Source: JBELMB01 sp042088665 (GTDB taxonomy: Bacteria; Pseudomonadota; Alphaproteobacteria; Rhodobacterales; Rhodobacteraceae). Taken from it: DNA of 45,436 bases. The position numbers were made by a program, and so were the translations under genes. Below are positions 38,419 through 45,436 of this stretch, piece after piece. Under the pieces are notes generated by a model that searched no databases, had not been told where the DNA came from, and was given only the letters and a program-made list of their open reading frames with translations. The stretch lies in assembly GCA_042088665.1 (NCBI GenBank), contig JBELMB010000022.1, forward strand, positions 1 through 45,436. The letters run 5' to 3'. Within the stretch, counting starts at the first letter, position 1; each line of letters opens with the position of its first letter.

Positions 38419-39378
38419 ATGTCACATCGTCTTTACCCCCTGCGCAAGCAACGGCTGCACCGCTCTGAACTGGCGGTCCCGGCCTCCAACCCTGCGATGA
38501 TCGAGAAGGCGGCCAACAGCGCAGCGGATGTGGTGTTTCTCGATCTCGAGGATGCCGTCGCGCCGCCGGAAAAGCCGCAGGCGCGCAAGAACGCCATTGA
38601 TGCGCTCAATGACATTGACTGGCGTGCAAAGGGCAAGACCGTTTCGGTGCGCATCAATGGACTGGACACACATTACATGTACCGCGATGTGGTCGATATC
38701 ATGGAGCAGGCTGGCGATCACGTCGACACGCTTCTGGTGCCGAAGGTCGGCGTGCCCGCCGATCTGTACATGGTCGAGGCCATGGTGAACCAAATCGAAC
38801 AGGCCTGCGGGCTGACGCATCGGGTTGGTCTGGAGGCGTTGATCGAGACGGCGCTTGGCATGGCCAATGTAGAAGCGATTGCGCAGTTCGGCGGGCGGCT
38901 GGAATGCCTTCACTTCGGTGTTGCGGATTATGCGGCGTCGATGCGGGCGCGCACGGTGAACATCGGCGGGTTGAACCCGGACTACCCGGGCGATCAGTGG
39001 CACGCGTCCATCACGCGTATGGTCATCGCCTGCCGCGCCTATGGGTTGCGGGCGGTGGATGGGCCCTTTGGTGATTTCTCGGATCCGGAGGGCTTTGTCG
39101 CTGCGGCGAAACGGGCTGCGGCGCTGGGGTGCGAGGGAAAATGGGCCATTCACCCAAGCCAGATCGCCATGGCCAACGATGTCTTTTCCCCGCCCGAAGC
39201 AGAAGTGTCCCGCGCGGAGCGGATCATCGAGGAACTCAAGGCCGCGGAGGCCGCAGGCAAGGGCGCGGCCAGCCTCGATGGCAAGATGATCGACGCGGCG
39301 AGCGAAAAAATGGCGCGCAACGTGATCGACGTGGCCGAGTCCATCGCTGCCAAAAGCGCACCGCTGGCGACGGCCTGA
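38419..39378 (+). CDS. mcl: malyl-CoA lyase (CitE family)
   Basis: Magnesium-dependent lyase of 319 residues, TIM-barrel CitE family. It closely resembles methylotroph MclA: LHRSELAVPASNPAMIEKAA, the metal-site VFLDLEDAVAPPEK, RINGLDTHYMYRDVVDIME, LIETALGMANVEAIAQF and VDGPFGDFSDPEGF. It would cleave malyl-CoA to glyoxylate and acetyl-CoA; family members also act on beta-methylmalyl-CoA and citramalyl-CoA. The loop between GGLNPDYPGD and QWHASITRM is about 20 residues shorter than I recall for MclA. That loop lies near the active-site entrance, so specificity may differ. The neighbours make both malyl-CoA and citramalyl-CoA plausible substrates. Confidence 0.88.
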   Translation: MSHRLYPLRKQRLHRSELAVPASNPAMIEKAANSAADVVFLDLEDAVAPPEKPQARKNAIDALNDIDWRAKGKTVSVRINGLDTHYMYRDVVDIMEQAGDHVDTLLVPKVGVPADLYMVEAMVNQIEQACGLTHRVGLEALIETALGMANVEAIAQFGGRLECLHFGVADYAASMRARTVNIGGLNPDYPGDQWHASITRMVIACRAYGLRAVDGPFGDFSDPEGFVAAAKRAAALGCEGKWAIHPSQIAMANDVFSPPEAEVSRAERIIEELKAAEAAGKGAASLDGKMIDAASEKMARNVIDVAESIAAKSAPLATA

Positions 39379-39385
39379 GCAAGCC

Positions 39386-39405
39386 GCGCGGGGTCAACCC
39401 CGCGC
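39386..39405 (+). repeat. intercistronic hairpin mcl-mtkA
   Basis: Perfect 8-bp stem GCGCGGGG/CCCCGCGC with a TCAA loop, beginning 8 bases after the mcl stop and not followed by a T-run. Together with the sgaA-mcl hairpin it may set segmental mRNA stability in the operon. Confidence 0.6.
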
Positions 39406-39487
39406 TACAGGCCGCTGCGCCAAGGGACACCGTTCGGGTCACCCACCGCAAGTCGGAAGGTGCCCCTGATGCAGGAGATATACGACA

Positions 39488-40666
39488 ATGGACATTCATG
39501 AACACCAGGCCAAGGAAATCCTCGCCGGTTTCGGCGTGCCGGTGCCCCGCGGGGGTCTTGCCTATTCTCCCGAGCAGGCCGCCTATCAGGCGCGCCGCCT
39601 TGGCGGGTCTGCCTGGGTCGTCAAGGCGCAGGTGCACTCTGGTGGCCGCGGCGAAGCGGGGGGCGTAAAGCTTTGCCGGACGGAAGCAGAGGTTGCCGAA
39701 TGCGCTGCAGGCCTTCTGGGCCGCCAATTGGTGACCAAGCAGACCGATGCAACCGGCAAGGGGGTGTTTCGGCTTTGGGTCGAAGAGGCCTCGGACATCG
39801 CGCAAGAGCTGTATCTTGGCTTTGTGCTGGACCGAAAGAGCGAGCGGATCATGATCGTCGCCTCCGGGCATGGCGGCATGGAGATCGAGCAACTGGCAGA
39901 GGAAGATCCGGACAGCCTGGTGCGGTCCGTGATCGACCCTGCGGTGGGACTTGAGGCCTACCAGGCCCGCGAAGTGGCTTTTGCGCTGGGGCTGAGCGGC
40001 CCACAGGTTGGTCAATTCGTGACCTTCCTGACGGCCTGCTATCAAGCCTACCGAGACCTTGACGCGATGATGGTCGAGATCAATCCGCTGGTCGTCACAG
40101 GCGCCGGGGACCTTGTGGCGCTGGATGCCAAGATGTCGTTTGACACCAATGCGCTCTACCGTCGGCCCGAGGTTGCCGCCCTGCGGGACCCCTCGCAGGA
40201 AGATCCGCGTGAGGCAAAGGCCGGTGACCACGGCCTCGCCTATGTGGGGCTTGATGGGGACATCGGCTGTATCATCAATGGGGCCGGTCTGGCGATGGCC
40301 TCGATGGACATGATCCAACTGGCTGGCGGAGAGCCTGCGAACTTTCTCGACATTGGCGGTGGCGCCTCGCCGGAGCGGGTCTGTCAGGCTTTTCGGACCG
40401 TGTTGAGCGACGACAATGTCTCGGTGATCCTTGTGAACATCTTTGCCGGGATCAACCGCTGCGACTGGATCGCCAAGGGGGTCATCCAGGCCTTCAAGGA
40501 CGTCGGCGTCGAGGTCCCCGTGGTCGTGCGCCTTTCCGGGACGAATGTCACCGAAGGGCGCAAGATCATCGAGGACAGCGACCTGCCGATCATCAGCGCA
40601 GACACTCTGGCAGAAGCGGCGGAAAAGGCCGTGGCTGCGCGCCCCCACGCCATCGCAGCCGAATAG
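39488..40666 (+). CDS. mtkA: malate-CoA ligase (malate thiokinase) beta subunit
   Basis: ATP-grasp subunit of a succinyl-CoA-synthetase-like enzyme (392 residues). The start MDIHEHQAKEILAGFGVPVP, the ATP-grasp strand VVKAQVHSGGRGEAGGVKL, MVEINPLVVTGAGD and the C-terminal domain FLDIGGGASPERV with VNIFAGINRCDWIA are family hallmarks. The neighbours mcl and sgaA point to malate rather than succinate as substrate, as in serine-cycle MtkA. Succinyl-CoA synthetase proper is normally beside sucAB or mdh, which are absent here. The ribosome-binding site is GCAGGAGA. Confidence 0.88.
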   Translation: MDIHEHQAKEILAGFGVPVPRGGLAYSPEQAAYQARRLGGSAWVVKAQVHSGGRGEAGGVKLCRTEAEVAECAAGLLGRQLVTKQTDATGKGVFRLWVEEASDIAQELYLGFVLDRKSERIMIVASGHGGMEIEQLAEEDPDSLVRSVIDPAVGLEAYQAREVAFALGLSGPQVGQFVTFLTACYQAYRDLDAMMVEINPLVVTGAGDLVALDAKMSFDTNALYRRPEVAALRDPSQEDPREAKAGDHGLAYVGLDGDIGCIINGAGLAMASMDMIQLAGGEPANFLDIGGGASPERVCQAFRTVLSDDNVSVILVNIFAGINRCDWIAKGVIQAFKDVGVEVPVVVRLSGTNVTEGRKIIEDSDLPIISADTLAEAAEKAVAARPHAIAAE

Positions 40667-40675
40667 GAGGATCCC

Positions 40676-41572
40676 ATGGCCATCCTGATCACAGATGAGA
40701 CACGCGTTGTCGTCCAGGGCCTCTCGGGGCGCATCGGGCAATTCCACGCACAGGAGATGATCGAATACGGCACACGGGTTGTCGCCGGTGTCACCCCCGG
40801 GAAGGGGGGCAGCAGCGTCCTGAACAGGCCGATCTTCAACACGGTGCGCGAGGCGGTCAAAGAGACCGGCGCGGAGGCGTCACTGCTGTTCGTGCCCCCG
40901 GCCTTTGCCGCGGATGCCATGATGGAGGCCGCGGATGCAGGCATCAAGACAGCCGTTTGCGTGACCGACGGCATTCCGGCGCAGGACATGATCCGGGTCA
41001 AGCGGTTCCTGCGCCGCTATCCGCGCGACCGCAAGATGCGGCTGATCGGGCCGAATTGCGCGGGTATCATCTCCCCCGGGAAGGGGTTCATGGGCATCAT
41101 GCCGCCGCAGATCTATACGCCCGGGCGCGTCGGGATCGTGGGTCGCTCGGGCACGCTGGGTTATGAGGCGGCAAGCCAGATGCAGGCGCTGGGCATCGGG
41201 GTGTCGTCCTCGATCGGGATCGGCGGGGATCCGATCAATGGCTCGTCCTTCCGCGATATCCTCGCGCTTTTCGAGAACGATCCGGACACGGATGCGGTCA
41301 TGATGATCGGTGAGATCGGCGGCCCGCAAGAAGCCGAGGCCGCCGCCTATGTGCGCGATCACATGACCAAGCCGGTGGCGGCCTATATCGCCGGTCTGGC
41401 AGCCCCGAAGGGGCGCAAGATGGGCCATGCCGGGGCGATCATCTCTGCCTTCGGAGAAAGCGCTCAGGAGAAGGTCGAACTGCTGTCGTCGGTCGGGATC
41501 ATGGTTGCGCCCACGCCCTCGTCCATGGGCGAGACGATGGCGCGTCTGCTGGATGTGAAGGCCGCAGCATGA
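40676..41572 (+). CDS. mtkB: malate-CoA ligase (malate thiokinase) alpha subunit
   Basis: CoA-binding, phosphohistidine-forming subunit (298 residues) partnering MtkA. The CoA-binding start is VVVQGLSGRIGQFHAQEM, GPNCAGIISPGK is the central signature, and the active-site His lies in GRKMGHAGAIISAFG. The pair would form malyl-CoA from malate, CoA and ATP. It begins ten bases after mtkA with TAGGAGGATCCC as ribosome-binding site. Its ATG-A overlap with the next gene (four bases) shows that meh is coupled to it. Confidence 0.9.
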   Translation: MAILITDETRVVVQGLSGRIGQFHAQEMIEYGTRVVAGVTPGKGGSSVLNRPIFNTVREAVKETGAEASLLFVPPAFAADAMMEAADAGIKTAVCVTDGIPAQDMIRVKRFLRRYPRDRKMRLIGPNCAGIISPGKGFMGIMPPQIYTPGRVGIVGRSGTLGYEAASQMQALGIGVSSSIGIGGDPINGSSFRDILALFENDPDTDAVMMIGEIGGPQEAEAAAYVRDHMTKPVAAYIAGLAAPKGRKMGHAGAIISAFGESAQEKVELLSSVGIMVAPTPSSMGETMARLLDVKAAA

Positions 41573-42438
41573 AGGACGGTGTGATCACGCAAGAGGACCA
41601 CGCGGATTGGGTCGGCCGGAGCGAGCAGCGTTCCGGTGCCGTCACTGCCAATCTGGCGGGGATGTTGGGGGCGGCGCTGGGGCACGGCCACGTGGCGCCG
41701 CGCGCCATGCCGCCCGGAACGGAATTGCCCAGCCTCTGGCATTGGGTGGGTTTTCCGGACTTCGTGCCCATGGCGGAACTGGGCGCGGATGGACATCCGG
41801 CGCTTGGCGGCTTTCTGCCGCCCTTGCCGTTTCGCCGGCGCATGTGGGCTGGCGGTGACGTGCGGTTCGATGGCACGCTCCACGTGGGCGAGGCGTTGAT
41901 CAAGACCTCGACCATCCGCGCAGTGACCCGCAAGGACGGCAAGACCGGGCCCATGGCCTTTGTCACGGTGCACCATGAGACAGTGGGCAGCCGGGGCGGT
42001 CGCATCACCGAAGAGCAGAACATCGTCTATCTGGACATCCCGTCAGAGTTTCGCCCGCCACGGCGCGTGCCGGTCATGGACGACCTGATGTTCGACGAAC
42101 GCGTGGCGATGGGGGAGGTCCGGCTGTTCCGCTATTCGGCGGCCACCTACAACGCACACCGCATCCACTACGACCTGCCCTATGCGCAGCAGGTCGAGAA
42201 GTACCCCGGCCTCGTCGTGCATGGCCCGATGCAGGCGACGCTGGCGCTGGAGGCTGCGGTGCGGCGCACGGGACGCCGGCCAAAACGGTTCCGGTACCGC
42301 GTGGTGCACCCGATGTTTCACGATCAGGATTTGCGTCTCTTGGGGGCGCTCGACCCGGAGGGCGGCGCGATCGAGATCGGAACCGCCACGGATGAAAACT
42401 ATCTTGGGCTGCAAGCCAGAATGGAGTGGACGACATGA
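41569..42438 (+). CDS. meh: mesaconyl-C4-CoA hydratase (FAS1-like hot-dog dehydratase)
   Basis: Double hot-dog hydratase of 289 residues. The C-terminal hot dog has the catalytic segment YNAHRIHYDLPYAQQVEKYP followed by GLVVHGPMQATLALEAA. The N-terminal half begins WVGRSEQRSGAVTANLAGML and includes GGFLPPLPFRRRMWAGGDVR. This layout matches mesaconyl-C4-CoA hydratase of Chloroflexus, which adds water to give (S)-citramalyl-CoA; the itaconyl-CoA hydratases are relatives. The following gene is an Mct-like transferase that would supply mesaconyl-C4-CoA, which strongly supports the call. The gene overlaps both neighbours by four bases. Confidence 0.82.
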   Translation: MKDGVITQEDHADWVGRSEQRSGAVTANLAGMLGAALGHGHVAPRAMPPGTELPSLWHWVGFPDFVPMAELGADGHPALGGFLPPLPFRRRMWAGGDVRFDGTLHVGEALIKTSTIRAVTRKDGKTGPMAFVTVHHETVGSRGGRITEEQNIVYLDIPSEFRPPRRVPVMDDLMFDERVAMGEVRLFRYSAATYNAHRIHYDLPYAQQVEKYPGLVVHGPMQATLALEAAVRRTGRRPKRFRYRVVHPMFHDQDLRLLGALDPEGGAIEIGTATDENYLGLQARMEWTT

Positions 42439-43673
42439 CGACGATCTTGGACGGAATGCGCGTGGTCGAAAGCTCCGCCTTTGTGGCGGTGCCGCTGGCC
42501 GGGATGACTCTGGCGCAGATGGGTGCGGATGTGATCCGCTTTGACCTGCCGCAGGGCGGGATGGATGCCCGCCGCTGGCCAGTCACCGCCAGTGGCGAAA
42601 GCCTGTTCTGGGCGGGTATGAACAAGGGCAAGCGCTCTGTTGCGCTGGACGTGAAAACGCCGCGTGGACGCGAGATCGCCCAAGAGATCATCTGCGCCCC
42701 GGGCGAGGATGCGGGCCTGTTCATCACCAACCTCGCGGTAAAGGGCTGGACCGATTACGAAACGTTGAAGGCGCGGCGTTCGGACCTGTGCATGGTGTCG
42801 CTGCGCGGCGACCGCCACGGACGTCCGGCGGTGGACTACACGGTGAACCCCTCGCTCGGGTTTCCCATGGCGACCGGTGCCAAAGGCGCGTCAGAGCCGG
42901 TCAGCCACGTGTTGCCAGCCTGGGACTGCATCGCCGGGAATATGGTGGTCTCCGGCCTCTTGGCGGCCGAGCGGCACCGCCTGCGCAAAGGGGCCGGGCA
43001 GTTCGTGGATCTCACGCTGAAAGACGCGGCGGCGGCGATGCTTGGCAATCTGGGCATCATCGCAGAGGTCGCGGTGAATGGTGAAAGCCGCGCAAAGCAT
43101 GGCAATGCGCTCTATGGCGCCTACGGGCAGGATTTTGTCTGCGCGGACGGGCAGCGGGTCATGGTGATCGCGCTGACCGAACGGCAGTGGAAGAACCTGA
43201 TGCGCGTGACGGGGACAGAGACGGACATGTCCTACCTGTCCGGTCGTCTTCGCCGGGATCTGTCCAAGGAGGGCGAGCGTTGGGCCGCACGGGCAGAGAT
43301 TTCCGCCGTGCTGGCGCCGTGGTTCGCGGCGCGCAATGTCTCGGATTTTGCGGATCGGTTCGACAAGGGTGGCGTGACATGGTCGGTGTTCCGCAGCTTT
43401 GCACAGGCGATCGCAGAGGATCCGGATCTCTCGACGGCCAACCCGATGTTCTCCGAAGTGGAACAGCCCGGGGTCGGGCGTTACCTCACCCCCGGCACGC
43501 CTTTTTCCTTTGAGGGGCACGCGCGGCAATCGGCGCAGCCCGCGCCGGTTCTCGGACAGCACACCGAAGAGGTGCTGGCCGATGTGGCGGGCCTTCCGCA
43601 GGGCGAGATCAACAGCCTGATCGACGACGGGCTGGCGGCACAGCCGCGCGTCGATCTGCGTATGGCGTCCTGA
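42435..43673 (+). CDS. mct: mesaconyl-CoA C1:C4 CoA transferase (class III)
   Basis: Class III (CaiB/BaiF) CoA transferase of 412 residues. Stretches that I recognise from Chloroflexus-type Mct are RVVESSAFVAVPLAGMTLAQ, SLFWAGMNKGKRSVALDV, ICAPGEDAGLFITNLAVKGW, VDYTVNPSLGFPMATG and HVLPAWDCIAGNMV. The likely nucleophilic Asp is in FVDLTLKDAAAAML. Mct moves CoA within mesaconate from the C1 to the C4 carboxyl. Other transferases of the class (itaconate, succinate-malate) are alternatives but fit less well. ATG 42435 overlaps the meh stop as ATGA; the GTG at 42426 is less likely. Confidence 0.85.
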   Translation: MTTILDGMRVVESSAFVAVPLAGMTLAQMGADVIRFDLPQGGMDARRWPVTASGESLFWAGMNKGKRSVALDVKTPRGREIAQEIICAPGEDAGLFITNLAVKGWTDYETLKARRSDLCMVSLRGDRHGRPAVDYTVNPSLGFPMATGAKGASEPVSHVLPAWDCIAGNMVVSGLLAAERHRLRKGAGQFVDLTLKDAAAAMLGNLGIIAEVAVNGESRAKHGNALYGAYGQDFVCADGQRVMVIALTERQWKNLMRVTGTETDMSYLSGRLRRDLSKEGERWAARAEISAVLAPWFAARNVSDFADRFDKGGVTWSVFRSFAQAIAEDPDLSTANPMFSEVEQPGVGRYLTPGTPFSFEGHARQSAQPAPVLGQHTEEVLADVAGLPQGEINSLIDDGLAAQPRVDLRMAS

Positions 43674-43701
43674 CCCACCGGGTGACGGCACAGTTCGGCA
43701 G

Positions 43702-43740
43702 CACGGGTCAACAACACGGGTCGACAACACAGGTCGACAA
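43702..43740. repeat. three tandem 13-bp repeats between mct and oxyR
   Basis: CACGGGTCAACAA (43702-43714), CACGGGTCGACAA (43715-43727) and CACAGGTCGACAA (43728-43740) lie head to tail in the 82-base gap between two convergent genes. No hairpin or T-tract is evident, so they do not look like a terminator. Confidence 0.8.
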
Positions 43741-43755
43741 ACGGGGCCGCCGACG

Positions 43756-44655
43756 TCATGACACGTCTGCTGGCGCGAGTTCCTTTACGGTTTGCGCCAG
43801 CGCACCAAAGGCCTCGGCCAGAGGGCTGGACTTGCGCCAGACCAATCCGATCGTGCGCCGTGGCTCCGGCTGGGCAAAGCGCGCAACGGCCACATCGGCA
43901 GAGCGTGTCTCGACCGGGACGGCCATCTCGGGGATCAGCGTGACCCCCAGACCGGCGCCGACCATTTGCACCAGCGTGGTCAGGGAACTGCCGTCCAGCC
44001 CTTCTCGTGGGACGGCGGTGCCCATCTTGCAGAACGACAGGGCCTGATCACGAAAGCAATGCCCCTCTTCGAGCAACAGCAACCGCATCTTTTGCAGCGA
44101 TTCGCCGTCTGGCACCGGCGCGCCGGCCTCGGCCTCCGGTCGGACAAAGACAAAGGCCTCGTCAAAGATCGGCACTTCGGCCAGCGAGGGCTCGGAGACG
44201 GGCAAGGCAAGCAGGGCCGCATCAATCCGCCCGTCGCGCAACTCTTCGATGAGGCGCGGGGTCAGGGTCTCGCGGATGTGCAGATCCAGCCCGGGAAAGG
44301 ACTGCGACAGCCGTCCAATCAGGCGCGGCAGCAGATAGGGCGCGATGGTCGGAATGATTCCCAGCCTCAGCCGCGTCAGCCGCGCGCTTTTGGCGCTTTG
44401 GGTCAGGTCCTCGAGTTCATCAACCGCGCGCAGGATCTCTGCCACGCGGTCGCGAAACCGCGCCCCGAACCCGGTCAGCCGCACCTGCCGCGACGTGCGT
44501 TCGAACAGAGGCAAACCCAGTTCGGATTCCAGCTCCTTGATCTGCACCGACAAGGCCGGCTGAGAGATCGAACAGGCCGCCGCCGCCTGTCCGAAATGCC
44601 CGTTTTGCGCGAGCGACTCGAAATAACGCAGTTGTTTCAGGGTGATGTTCTTCAT
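43756..44655 (-). CDS. oxyR: OxyR hydrogen-peroxide-sensing LysR-type activator
   Basis: LysR-family regulator of 299 residues. The winged helix-turn-helix is at the N terminus (LKQLRYFESLAQNGHFGQAA ... SISQPALSVQIKELE). The redox pair Cys200 and Cys209 lies in EEGHCFRDQALSFCKMG, nine residues apart like C199/C208 of E. coli OxyR. That and the divergent katG identify it as OxyR rather than a regulator of the mct operon, on which it converges. The start codon overlaps a candidate OxyR-type site, which suggests autoregulation. Confidence 0.92.
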   Translation of the reverse strand: MKNITLKQLRYFESLAQNGHFGQAAAACSISQPALSVQIKELESELGLPLFERTSRQVRLTGFGARFRDRVAEILRAVDELEDLTQSAKSARLTRLRLGIIPTIAPYLLPRLIGRLSQSFPGLDLHIRETLTPRLIEELRDGRIDAALLALPVSEPSLAEVPIFDEAFVFVRPEAEAGAPVPDGESLQKMRLLLLEEGHCFRDQALSFCKMGTAVPREGLDGSSLTTLVQMVGAGLGVTLIPEMAVPVETRSADVAVARFAQPEPRRTIGLVWRKSSPLAEAFGALAQTVKELAPADVS

Positions 44656-44679
44656 AACTAAAAATTATCGCAGTGATGA
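44654..44679. promoter_or_regulatory. candidate OxyR binding site
   Basis: ATAA-N7-TTAT-N7-ATGA at 44654-44679 approximates three of the four tetranucleotides of the OxyR pattern ATAG-N7-CTAT-N7-ATAG-N7-CTAT; the fourth position (CAAC) does not match. It overlaps the oxyR start codon and lies about 200 bases from katG. Confidence 0.35.
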
Positions 44680-44877
44680 AAACTTTCAACTTAAACATAT
44701 CGGTTTCCCAGTTTAGAAAGACTCCAGATAAGCGAGATCAGGGGGCTGCGCGGGCATGATGCGCGTGGCACGGTCCGGACGCTGCCCGGGTCGACGTGAT
44801 GAAACAGACAAACGCTTTGCATGATTAACGTGTTGGCCCAAAGGCCTGCGCGGAACCTGTGACCAATGGAGAGAACC

Positions 44878-45436
44878 ATGGACGGAAGTGAAGCGGGCAA
44901 ATGCCCGGTGATGCATGGGGCGCAGATTGCCTCGACTTTTGGCGTGCGGTCGAACCGTGACTGGTGGCCGAACCAGCTCAACCTGCACATCCTGCACCAG
45001 CACTCGGCGCAGTCGAACCCGATGGACGAAACCTTCAGCTATTCGGATGAGTTCCAGAAGCTGGACCTCAAGGCGCTGAAGGCGGACCTGACCACGCTGC
45101 TGACCGACAGCCAGGACTGGTGGCCGGCGGACTACGGCCACTACGGACCTTTCATGATCCGCATGGCATGGCACGCGGCGGGCACTTACCGGACCTCTGA
45201 TGGCCGTGGCGGTGCCTCCACCGGGCAGCAGCGGTTCGCGCCGCTGAACTCCTGGCCGGACAACGGCAACCTCGACAAGGCGCGTCGCCTGCTCTGGCCG
45301 GTGAAAAAGAAGTACGGCAACCAGATCAGCTGGGCCGACCTCTTCATCCTCGCGGGCAACGTGGCGATTGAATCCATGGGGGGGCGCACCTTTGGCTTTG
45401 GCGGCGGTCGTGCCGACACGTGGGAGCCCGAGCAGG
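44878..45436 (+). CDS. katG: catalase-peroxidase KatG (5' part, cut by window end)
   Basis: Bifunctional haem catalase-peroxidase; 186 residues are visible of an expected 720-740. The start reads MDGSEAGKCPVMHG, followed by RDWWPNQLNLHILHQHS. The distal haem site FMIRMAWHAAGTYR contains the catalytic Arg, Trp and His, and the Trp belongs to the family's Met-Tyr-Trp adduct. GNVAIESMGGRTFGFGGGR is also diagnostic. The ATG follows GGAGAGAACC. It is transcribed away from oxyR, the usual peroxide-response pairing. Confidence 0.95.
   Translation, partial: MDGSEAGKCPVMHGAQIASTFGVRSNRDWWPNQLNLHILHQHSAQSNPMDETFSYSDEFQKLDLKALKADLTTLLTDSQDWWPADYGHYGPFMIRMAWHAAGTYRTSDGRGGASTGQQRFAPLNSWPDNGNLDKARRLLWPVKKKYGNQISWADLFILAGNVAIESMGGRTFGFGGGRADTWEPEQ

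Noticed and set aside
39488..41572. Ordinary succinyl-CoA synthetase (sucCD)
   Set aside because: Neighbours are sgaA, mcl, meh and mct rather than TCA-cycle genes, which favours malate thiokinase. The sequence alone cannot fully exclude succinate as a substrate.
43756..44655. LysR gene as regulator of the mct operon
   Set aside because: The Cys200/Cys209 pair and the divergent katG identify OxyR; its position downstream of mct is incidental.

Overview
The window is a high-GC alphaproteobacterial chromosome segment, most likely a marine Rhodobacteraceae (Roseobacter-group) bacterium. The gene families point this way: a serine-cycle-type malyl-CoA lyase with malate thiokinase, a ScfR-type regulator, RTX and ExeM-like secreted proteins, SulP, and a LOV histidine kinase. 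A run of 10 N at 22193-22202 shows this is a scaffold joined across a gap. The right edge cuts katG.

Layout. 337-3492: a SulP transporter convergent with hisH-hisB. 3692-3766: tRNA-Gly(GCC) enclosed by a 9-bp inverted repeat. 3868-9907 (minus strand): a compact operon reading Ldh-family oxidoreductase, CatB-like acetyltransferase, two zinc-ribbon DUF4178 proteins, an unannotated 51-residue membrane peptide, DUF350, and a membrane-anchored spermidine-synthase-like enzyme; a MAPEG protein follows. Four consecutive junctions overlap by 1-4 bases. 10052-17358: a signalling block with a soluble histidine kinase divergent from a response regulator, a single-domain globin, then FIST protein - LOV/PAS hybrid histidine kinase - LuxR-type response regulator.

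17391-26449 (minus strand): a matrix locus with a 1006-residue RTX protein, a GDP-mannose 6-dehydrogenase (AlgD-like), a stand-alone mannose-6-phosphate isomerase-type cupin, an Alg8-like glycosyltransferase and an Alg44-like PilZ-HlyD protein. Together these make an alginate-like polymer synthase without visible outer-membrane export or modification genes. Similar dyad motifs lie 65-160 bases upstream of the FIST, algD, cupin and alg44 starts, so the light-sensing block may control the matrix locus. 26815-29620: a NitT/TauT/ThiXYZ-type ABC importer. 29881-35238: a 1785-residue ExeM/NucH-like extracellular nuclease with a novel-looking N-terminal repeat array.

35511-43673: a ScfR (XRE-ImmA type) regulator divergent from sgaA-mcl-mtkA-mtkB-meh-mct. 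This cluster joins serine-cycle enzymes (serine-glyoxylate aminotransferase, malate thiokinase, malyl-CoA lyase) to the two diagnostic enzymes of the glyoxylate branch of the 3-hydroxypropionate bicycle (mesaconyl-CoA C1:C4 transferase and mesaconyl-C4-CoA hydratase). It implies a route from mesaconyl-CoA to pyruvate plus acetyl-CoA. 43756 to the end: oxyR divergent from katG.

The strongest candidates for undescribed biology are the hybrid glyoxylate/mesaconyl-CoA cluster, the LOV-FIST-LuxR module with its possible link to the Alg-like locus, and the DUF4178/DUF350/aminopropyltransferase cassette with its small membrane peptide. All functional calls come from reading the sequence and from recall of families; no database search was run.
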